Assembly (NCBI GenBank): GCA_021797995.1
Contig: JAJZYR010000009.1
Location: forward strand, 1-33,563
Length of the DNA: 33,563 bases
Reading direction: 5' to 3'
From: Microcaldota archaeon
GTDB taxonomy: Archaea > Micrarchaeota > Micrarchaeia > Micrarchaeales > CABMGC01
The position numbers and the translations under genes were made by a program. Positions within the stretch are counted from its first letter, which is position 1, and each line of letters starts with the position of its first letter. Shown one piece after another: positions 27,432 through 33,563 of this stretch. The notes beneath the pieces were generated by a model, which saw only the letters and a program-made list of their open reading frames with translations, was not told the DNA's origin and did no database searches.

Positions 27432-28442
27432 TCAGCACCCGTTGCTGATCCCCTCGTACGGGCCGTCGAGACCGCTGGGGAAGCACCCATTGTTAATCGA
27501 GTTGGATACGAATGGCGGCATTTCTATGCTGCCTGTCGGATCGTCTGCAGGTATCGCGCCATAGTTGAAGCAGAGGACGCCGTTGAAGCCGCTTCCGCAG
27601 TCTATTGTGGGGGGCGAGCCTATGTCCTGTGGGCAGCCTGATGCGGCATTGCCCTCGCACGACGCCAGGTAGTACTGCGCGACAGTGCTGCATGAGGCTA
27701 GCGCGTTTCCAGGCGCGTACGCGTTGGCCGGCAGGCACATGTACTCGTTAGGAGACCCGAAGAATGCCTCTTCGGTGATGTTGTCGGCAGGCATGGTGAA
27801 TGTGTAGTTCTGGAAGGTGAAGAACTTCGCGTCTTCGAACGCGTCGTTCGGACTCGTGTAAGGCGGGGTTATGGCACCCAGGCCTGTATAGCTTCCTGCG
27901 CCAGTACCGAGCCAGCCGATGAAGTCCGTGTTGATGTTGCCCCCCCTGCTGCCCTCCCTCAAGGAGACGGGCGTGCCAGGAACCACACACAGCTCAAAAG
28001 GCCCGACAATCACGCTGTTGGGCGCGTAGACCTCACCGGAGTATCCTGAGCCGGGGAGTTGGCCTACGGTCTGGCCTGTGCCCATATAAGCGATGACGGT
28101 ATAGCACTTGCCGGCCTGCCCCGCAGTGGCAGCAGCGGCCGGGGCTGTGGTCTCTCCAGCAGCTGGTTGCGTGGTCTGGCTTCCTGCCGCAGCCGTCTGC
28201 GCCTGCACCGCTGTCTCTCCGGTGATTACGCCAACTTGGCTCGCATTCATGGCTCCGTTGCCGCCGCCTGCGCCTCCCCCAGAGATAGGTGCATGCTGCG
28301 ATGAGGCGTACGCGTAGAGCCCTCCGATTGCGGCGCCTACAACAAGCATGATGATGGCATACGCGACAAGATTCGATGCGGAGGCGCGCATGCTGCCTGC
28401 ATGTGCAGTGCCATTTCCATCATGTTGGCCTTCATCTTTCAT
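27432..28442 (-). CDS. Secreted/membrane-anchored surface protein with InlB-B-like segment
   Basis: N-terminal TM VAYAIIMLVVGAAIGGLYAYAS, Cys-rich C-terminus; DFIGWLGTGAG...FTFQNYTFTMPADNITEEAFFG. Confidence 0.65.
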   Translation of the reverse strand: MKDEGQHDGNGTAHAGSMRASASNLVAYAIIMLVVGAAIGGLYAYASSQHAPISGGGAGGGNGAMNASQVGVITGETAVQAQTAAAGSQTTQPAAGETTAPAAAATAGQAGKCYTVIAYMGTGQTVGQLPGSGYSGEVYAPNSVIVGPFELCVVPGTPVSLREGSRGGNINTDFIGWLGTGAGSYTGLGAITPPYTSPNDAFEDAKFFTFQNYTFTMPADNITEEAFFGSPNEYMCLPANAYAPGNALASCSTVAQYYLASCEGNAASGCPQDIGSPPTIDCGSGFNGVLCFNYGAIPADDPTGSIEMPPFVSNSINNGCFPSGLDGPYEGISNGC

Positions 28443-28511
28443 ATGACCCCCTTCCCAAACTGAAGATTGGGAGATTCTCCTGCACCTGTTCTGTATACCG
28501 ATGCCGAGCCC

Positions 28512-31133
28512 TCACGGGGTCCCGCCGCCGCAGTCCCCTGTTGTAGAGGTCGGGCAATCCCCCTCTCTATTATTATAGCCATCGATTGCATTGGCGGCTC
28601 CTAAAGAGGCTCCGCTCCCAGCGGTTGAATTCGCGACCGTATCTTGAACTCCGCCAGTGCCGCTGTTTGCCAGGTAGCACATTACCTGGCCAGGAGTAGC
28701 AGCTACGCCATTATTGTTAGGGCAGTCATAATAGTCGCCGGCTTCAAGAGGTTCATAGTCATAACCTGAAGGGCAATTTGCTTGCGTCTCGCCTACTGGC
28801 AAGCAGTATATCGGAAGCTCTGCAGGTGGCGGTGAAGAGACATAAAAGACCGTGGACGCTAATGCTATGCCTCCTACGTTTTCATACTCGATGGTTAGTC
28901 CATACACACCAGGGGTAAGGCTGTTTGTATTTATGGAGAGCACACCGTGGTTGTTGTCGTTGCCGCATGAAGGCAGGTTCAGCGCGTTAGGGTTGGTAAA
29001 CTGCAAGCCGTTGAAATCCTGCAGTGTGTTAAGGGTAGGGCTGTTGGGGTTGTATATCTCATACGTGCACGATATCGTATTTGCCGCAGGGATGCCTAAA
29101 GTGCTGTAGAGGACGCCTGATGAGGGTCCTACTCCGTTGAATGGACCGCCGCTGGTCCAGTATGGGATGTTTGCAGGTGTGCCCTGAGGCACGCTGACAA
29201 TGCTGTTGGAGAATCCAACGCCAAGTGCATAAAGCTGGTCAGCTACAACATTGCCAGAAGGAAAAAACATGACATTCGTAGTGCCGCTGCCATATGGCGA
29301 GTTCGCAGTCAGTTGGAAGGTATATGCTCCATAATAATTAGGGGAGGGCTGTGTCAATGTAGGCTCAAATATACTACTATATCCTAATACGCTGCTAGCG
29401 GAGCTTGCGGTTGAGGCTGCATTCATCGGAATTGCATATCCATTGCTAGTGTACGGTGCGCCGCATAGCTCGTCAAAACAGACGGTCCATGTAAATGTAA
29501 CAGGGCCGCATCCAGGCCAGCTAGTATACGCGTATAAAACTGTGGGTGCGCCCTTGCCAAATCCTACTCCATTGTAGCTGCCAATAAATCCTGTTCCGCT
29601 GTAGCCCTCAACGAGCGGCTCAGGAGGCAGGCATCCATACATAACATTTTCAGTAACAGAGGCGTTGGGCATGGCAAAGGTAAATGAGTTGCTTGCCGTA
29701 AACGAATTGGTTGATGGATCTAAGACGTTGGTGCCGGACCACCCATTGAACGTGAATCCCTCTACCGGCCCGCCGTTATTTGCGTTTGCCCATTCCGCGG
29801 CTGCGGAACCGGAGGAAAAGAGAGTGCTTATATAATTTATGTCATAGCCATTGATGCTGAATACCGCTGCAACATTTCCAGGAGGCACTGATATAGGGCC
29901 TGCCTGCCCGAGAACGTTATCCGGATTGGGTGCAACCATTAAATTGCCAGGAAGTGTGGATGGCACGCTGTTGTATGCCCCTATGCCGAGGGCAGCGAAG
30001 TTGTTGAATATCATGATGTTTACCGGCGAGGATGAGGAGTTGCGGGCGGTCAGGGCATACAGCGTTATCTGCGGCTGATACTGTCCTGTCACTGTGCAGT
30101 TGTACGTTGCTATAAAGGTTGATTGCGTTCCGGACGTGCCACAGCCGGATGCGGACAGCGCGCCGTTATATGAATAGGACTGCCTTGAGCCTGATGCAAC
30201 CGGCAGCGTGACAGGCAGCTGCGAGCCTGTATACGTTACCCCGTCGACCACGGCCACGTTGCTTGACTGCGGCGCATTGACCGCGGTGTAAATGACGTAC
30301 ATCGGAGGGGTAAAGTCGACACTGACAGTATTGGAGTATCCTGCAAAGGTCGCCGTGGCAACCACATTTCCTGGCGTGGTGCTTGAGATGAGGCTTATTA
30401 CCTTGCCATCGCTGTTCGTGGTCCCTGATGCGGGGCTCAGCGCCGGAAAGGTCGGCGAGACGGTGAAGAACACGCTTGCACCCTGCAGCGGCGAGCCGAG
30501 CAGGCTGACCTCGGCAGTGAGCGGGTCTCCTGCGCCTGTAGCCGGCTCCGACGCAGCCATCGCATTGAGCGTTATCGTTACCGTGTTTGCATTGGGCGTA
30601 GCCGCCTGCACGTGCGTTGCTATCTTCCCGCTGTAAACCTGTGCAGGTGCGCCTGTGCATCCGGCTGGAGCCGAGCATGTGGTGCCGCTCAGGTATACCG
30701 AACCCGAAACGAGCTGGCCCTGGCTGTACGACTGGCTTATCGGCACTGTGCATATGATCGCGCCTCCCGGAAGCACATAGCTAGGCGAGCACGTGCCCGT
30801 GACGTTGCCGCCATTCTGCACATTGACTATTATGCTGGGATTCTGCAGCGGATAGGGCTCAGCATTGGACAGCAGCATTACCATCTTTGATGAGACTGCA
30901 TTGCTCGCAAAGACAAAATCGGAACAGCCCACGCCTGAGTTGAACGTGCAGTTCTGCGGTACGGCCGTCTGCGGCGAAACCACAAAGACGTACAGCATTA
31001 CGAGCACGACCGCCACAATGAGGATCGCCCACCCGTACGTCGTCAGGTACTCTATGGCAGACTGGCCCTTTCCACTCCTGCGCCTTGCCTCAAACGGCTT
31101 GCCGCCTTCGCCAGTGCGGATGCCACCCCCCAT
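28512..31133 (-). CDS. Large pilin-like surface protein with class III signal peptide and Ig-/InlB-like regions
   Basis: 873 aa; GKGQSAIEYLTTYGWAILIVAVVLVMLYVFVVSP; FTFNGWSGTNVLDP...NSFTFAMPNASVTENVMYG. Confidence 0.78.
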   Translation of the reverse strand: MGGGIRTGEGGKPFEARRRSGKGQSAIEYLTTYGWAILIVAVVLVMLYVFVVSPQTAVPQNCTFNSGVGCSDFVFASNAVSSKMVMLLSNAEPYPLQNPSIIVNVQNGGNVTGTCSPSYVLPGGAIICTVPISQSYSQGQLVSGSVYLSGTTCSAPAGCTGAPAQVYSGKIATHVQAATPNANTVTITLNAMAASEPATGAGDPLTAEVSLLGSPLQGASVFFTVSPTFPALSPASGTTNSDGKVISLISSTTPGNVVATATFAGYSNTVSVDFTPPMYVIYTAVNAPQSSNVAVVDGVTYTGSQLPVTLPVASGSRQSYSYNGALSASGCGTSGTQSTFIATYNCTVTGQYQPQITLYALTARNSSSSPVNIMIFNNFAALGIGAYNSVPSTLPGNLMVAPNPDNVLGQAGPISVPPGNVAAVFSINGYDINYISTLFSSGSAAAEWANANNGGPVEGFTFNGWSGTNVLDPSTNSFTASNSFTFAMPNASVTENVMYGCLPPEPLVEGYSGTGFIGSYNGVGFGKGAPTVLYAYTSWPGCGPVTFTWTVCFDELCGAPYTSNGYAIPMNAASTASSASSVLGYSSIFEPTLTQPSPNYYGAYTFQLTANSPYGSGTTNVMFFPSGNVVADQLYALGVGFSNSIVSVPQGTPANIPYWTSGGPFNGVGPSSGVLYSTLGIPAANTISCTYEIYNPNSPTLNTLQDFNGLQFTNPNALNLPSCGNDNNHGVLSINTNSLTPGVYGLTIEYENVGGIALASTVFYVSSPPPAELPIYCLPVGETQANCPSGYDYEPLEAGDYYDCPNNNGVAATPGQVMCYLANSGTGGVQDTVANSTAGSGASLGAANAIDGYNNREGDCPTSTTGDCGGGTP

Positions 31134-31450
31134 ATCAACCCTCAGACCCTTATTATCTGCACAGTCAGATATTTATATATAGCGTTTCGCGGTTCTGTCG
31201 CACTTTCGGCAACCCAGAACAAGTGCCGCATCAATCAAGTTCCCACTCCAGGCGGCCGGCTTTGCTCTAAAAGTCCATTCTGCTCCTAAAGTAGTCAAGT
31301 TCAAGGACTAAAAGAGAAAGCCCAGGCAGCCTCGCCTGCACGGCCTTTTATGGCTGTTTGGCAGGCAACCATGCGAACCTAGGGGCTAGTCACCTTCCCG
31401 ATGCAGGCAGGACTGGAACGGCAGAATGCGACTGCTAGGCAGCGGCGCCG

Positions 31451-31957
31451 TCAGGCCCCTACCTTCCTGAGGTGCGAGAGCGCCGCAAAGACCTCGGTCA
31501 CGGCGAGCAGCACCACGACCTGCGGGGCTATCAAATACGTTACCAGGAATCCGGCAGTCAGGCCCGCCTGCGGCGTTACGTAGAGTATTACCTCGTATAT
31601 GATGAATATGGCAATGATATATACGATCGCCGCGTAGGCTCCGTTGAGCAGCCCGAAGCGCAGCGCCTTCTTCAGGCGTGCAGACCTGAGCCCGATCTCC
31701 GCGCCTATCGCGGCGCCCACTATCAGCGGAAGTATCAGGGAGCCTGCGTCGAACAGGAAGAAGTTTGAGGCGGAGTCGGCAATGCCATAAGCCTGGGTGC
31801 CATGCGCGAATATCGAGGTGTTGGAGAGAACGATCCTGAGGACGAGTGCGAGCACGAGCACGATGATCCAGAAGAAGAGCGGCTCTGCGATACTGACGCC
31901 TGCCTGCTGCTTCTTCTCCTGACGTGCGCTTCTGGTCTCATCAGCACTTTCAGCCAT
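31451..31957 (-). CDS. Small multi-TM membrane protein
   Basis: Preferred start MAESADETRSARQEKKQQAGVSIAEPLFFWIIVLVLALVLRIVL; four or so hydrophobic segments. Confidence 0.65.
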   Translation of the reverse strand: MAESADETRSARQEKKQQAGVSIAEPLFFWIIVLVLALVLRIVLSNTSIFAHGTQAYGIADSASNFFLFDAGSLILPLIVGAAIGAEIGLRSARLKKALRFGLLNGAYAAIVYIIAIFIIYEVILYVTPQAGLTAGFLVTYLIAPQVVVLLAVTEVFAALSHLRKVGA

Positions 31958-32095
31958 GGTATAACATTGCTGTGCAATGTTTATAAAGAGTGGGCGTAAA
32001 ACCCGCTCCCTCCGGATAGGACATAAGCACGCAAGCATGCACTTACCTTCTTATCCTTTTGCCTTGCTATACACGTGTCAGGACGGGCAATTCCA

Positions 32096-33301
32096 ATGGA
32101 AAGCGGATTCAAGGCAATAGGGAAGGCGATAGACGGATACAAGGGCGAGATGACAGCTCTTCTGGCCAGCATGATAAGCATCAAGGCAGTGTCTCCGAAG
32201 AGCGGCGGAGATGGCGAGGGCAGGAGAGCCGACTTTCTTGCTGGTATACTGGAGGGCTGGGGCCTGAAGGTCTCCAGATACGAGTACAAGGACCAGACCT
32301 CGACTTCCAGGCCGAGCCTGGTGGCAAGGATAGGTGAAAAGAAGCGGACGATATGGCTCGTCGCACATACCGATACGGTTGCGGAAGGCGACAGGTCCCT
32401 TTGGAAGACCGACCCGTACAAGGCCCACATAGACGGAGACAGGATATACGGCAGGGGAACTGTCGACGACGGGCAGGCCGTGGTGTCCTGCATGTACGCC
32501 ATGAAGGTGCTCAAGGATTCTGGCGCGGATCTCAAGTACAACTGCGGCCTTGTCCTTGCGGCCGACGAGGAGAATGGCAGCAGGTACGGAATGCAGAAGC
32601 TCATGGACGAGGGGTTTTTTGCAAAGGACGACATGTTCGTGGTGCCTGACTTCGGGTTTCCGAAAGGGGATGTAATAGAGATAGGCGAGAAGGGCCTCCT
32701 CTGGCTTAAATTTACCATTACGGGAAAGCAGGTCCATGCATCAACGCCTGCGCAGGGAGTCAACGCATTTAGGTATATGTCGAGGTTCGTGCTTGCCGTG
32801 GACGAGAAGCTCCATAAGAAGTACACGAAGACAAACAGCCTCTTCGATCCCGCATATTCGACATTCGAGATGACAAGGCACGAAAAGAACGTGGACAGCA
32901 CGAATATAATACCGGGAAGGGAGGTCTTCTACCTCGACTGCAGGGTCCTTCCGGACTACAGCCTCGATGCGGTGCTCGCGGACATAAACTCCGTAATCGG
33001 AAGCGAGGAGTTCAAGCCCGTGTCGATAAGCATGGAGATTATGGTCAAGGAGACTGCGCCTGTTACCGACGCCGGCTCAGAGGTGGTAAAGCTGCTGTCG
33101 AATGCGGTGACCGAGCTGCGCGGAATAACCATCAAGTGCATAGGCATAGGCGGCGGGACGTGCGCCATGTTCCCAAGGCAGAGGTCCATGCAGGCCGCGG
33201 TATGGCTTACCCAGGATCCCCTTGACCATCAGCCTGACGAGTATGCAAAGATAAGCGACATGGTTGCGGACGCGAAGGTCTTTGCGCGTCTATACGTCTG
33301 A
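32096..33301 (+). CDS. M20-family metallopeptidase/deacylase (ArgE/DapE-like)
   Basis: WLVAHTDTVAEGD, DGDRIYGRGTVDDGQAVVSCMYA, LAADEENGSRYGMQ, GKQVHASTPAQGVNAF. Alternative GTG start at 32075. Confidence 0.9.
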   Translation: MESGFKAIGKAIDGYKGEMTALLASMISIKAVSPKSGGDGEGRRADFLAGILEGWGLKVSRYEYKDQTSTSRPSLVARIGEKKRTIWLVAHTDTVAEGDRSLWKTDPYKAHIDGDRIYGRGTVDDGQAVVSCMYAMKVLKDSGADLKYNCGLVLAADEENGSRYGMQKLMDEGFFAKDDMFVVPDFGFPKGDVIEIGEKGLLWLKFTITGKQVHASTPAQGVNAFRYMSRFVLAVDEKLHKKYTKTNSLFDPAYSTFEMTRHEKNVDSTNIIPGREVFYLDCRVLPDYSLDAVLADINSVIGSEEFKPVSISMEIMVKETAPVTDAGSEVVKLLSNAVTELRGITIKCIGIGGGTCAMFPRQRSMQAAVWLTQDPLDHQPDEYAKISDMVADAKVFARLYV

Positions 33302-33390
33302 GCGTAAGCCATAATGTATGCTTGGACCATATGCATAAACGTATACTGCATTTTACAAAAAATACCAATCTGGTACAATAGCATATACAA

Positions 33391-33432
33391 TAATAGATAT
33401 ATTTATATACCACATGTACATAATATCTATTA
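33391..33432. promoter_or_regulatory. Inverted repeat around an AT-rich promoter region (possible operator)
   Basis: TAATAGATAT (33391-33400) and exact reverse complement ATATCTATTA (33423-33432), about 30 bp upstream of the ATG at 33462. Confidence 0.4.
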
Positions 33433-33461
33433 ATACTATAGGGTATATAAAAGATGAGAGA

Positions 33462-33563
33462 ATGGTCTCCCTAGAGAAATTGGCAATTGCGAATCCATGG
33501 TGGAGTAAAGGCACCGGATTTGCGCTGCAGGACGAGAAGCTGCGCGAACTCCTCAATCCTGAA
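33462..33563 (+). CDS. N-terminus of probable AAA-family ATPase (DUF4143-type), truncated by window end
   Basis: MVSLEKLAIANPWWSKGTGFALQDEKLRELLNPE...; open to window end, TATA-like GGTATATAAA just upstream. Confidence 0.5.
   Translation, partial: MVSLEKLAIANPWWSKGTGFALQDEKLRELLNPE

Noticed and set aside
31195-31450. Possible ncRNA or IS end in the intergenic region (CTAGGGGCTAGTCAC near 31379-31393)
   Set aside because: Only a 4-bp stem; no supporting TnpB frame or convincing structure.

Overview
The window looks like archaeal chromosome: TATA-like boxes 25-30 nt upstream of leaderless starts, intron-containing tRNAs, Alba, archaeal-type AspRS, EndoQ and a UbiA-family prenyltransferase. 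Gene style (class III signal-peptide pilin, CDC48-like AAA, compact overlapping genes) suggests a DPANN lineage such as Micrarchaeota, but I cannot confirm that without a search. Main contents: a truncated TnpB 3' end at the left edge; a Nudix hydrolase; intron-containing tRNA-Tyr; a double-AAA+ ATPase with a polytopic membrane N-terminus that overlaps a NuoM/Mrp-like antiporter gene; an ACT-domain protein; an arginine-centred block (GNAT, argG, argH, 31-aa tandem-repeat protein, DDAH/amidinotransferase-like enzyme, second GNAT, methyltransferase); an accessory patch (LRV-like protein, methyltransferase, 15-nt inverted repeat, IS200/IS605 right-end-like hairpins, VapBC, truncated RibA); tRNA-Arg with a T-loop intron; a DsbA-like fold protein lacking CXXC; Alba; CBS; aspS with a start-codon anomaly; an adenosine-specific kinase, nth, hypothetical, endoQ cluster; a secreted Lon-like protease; HIT; UbiA; two surface proteins (one pilin-like); an M20 peptidase; and the start of a probable AAA ATPase. 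The best candidates for something undescribed are (1) the protein with near-identical 31-aa repeats resembling mTERF/TALE helical repeats, (2) the membrane-embedded double AAA ATPase coupled to an orphan NuoM-like subunit, and (3) the arginine/citrulline block. All family calls come from reading motifs by eye; no database search was run.
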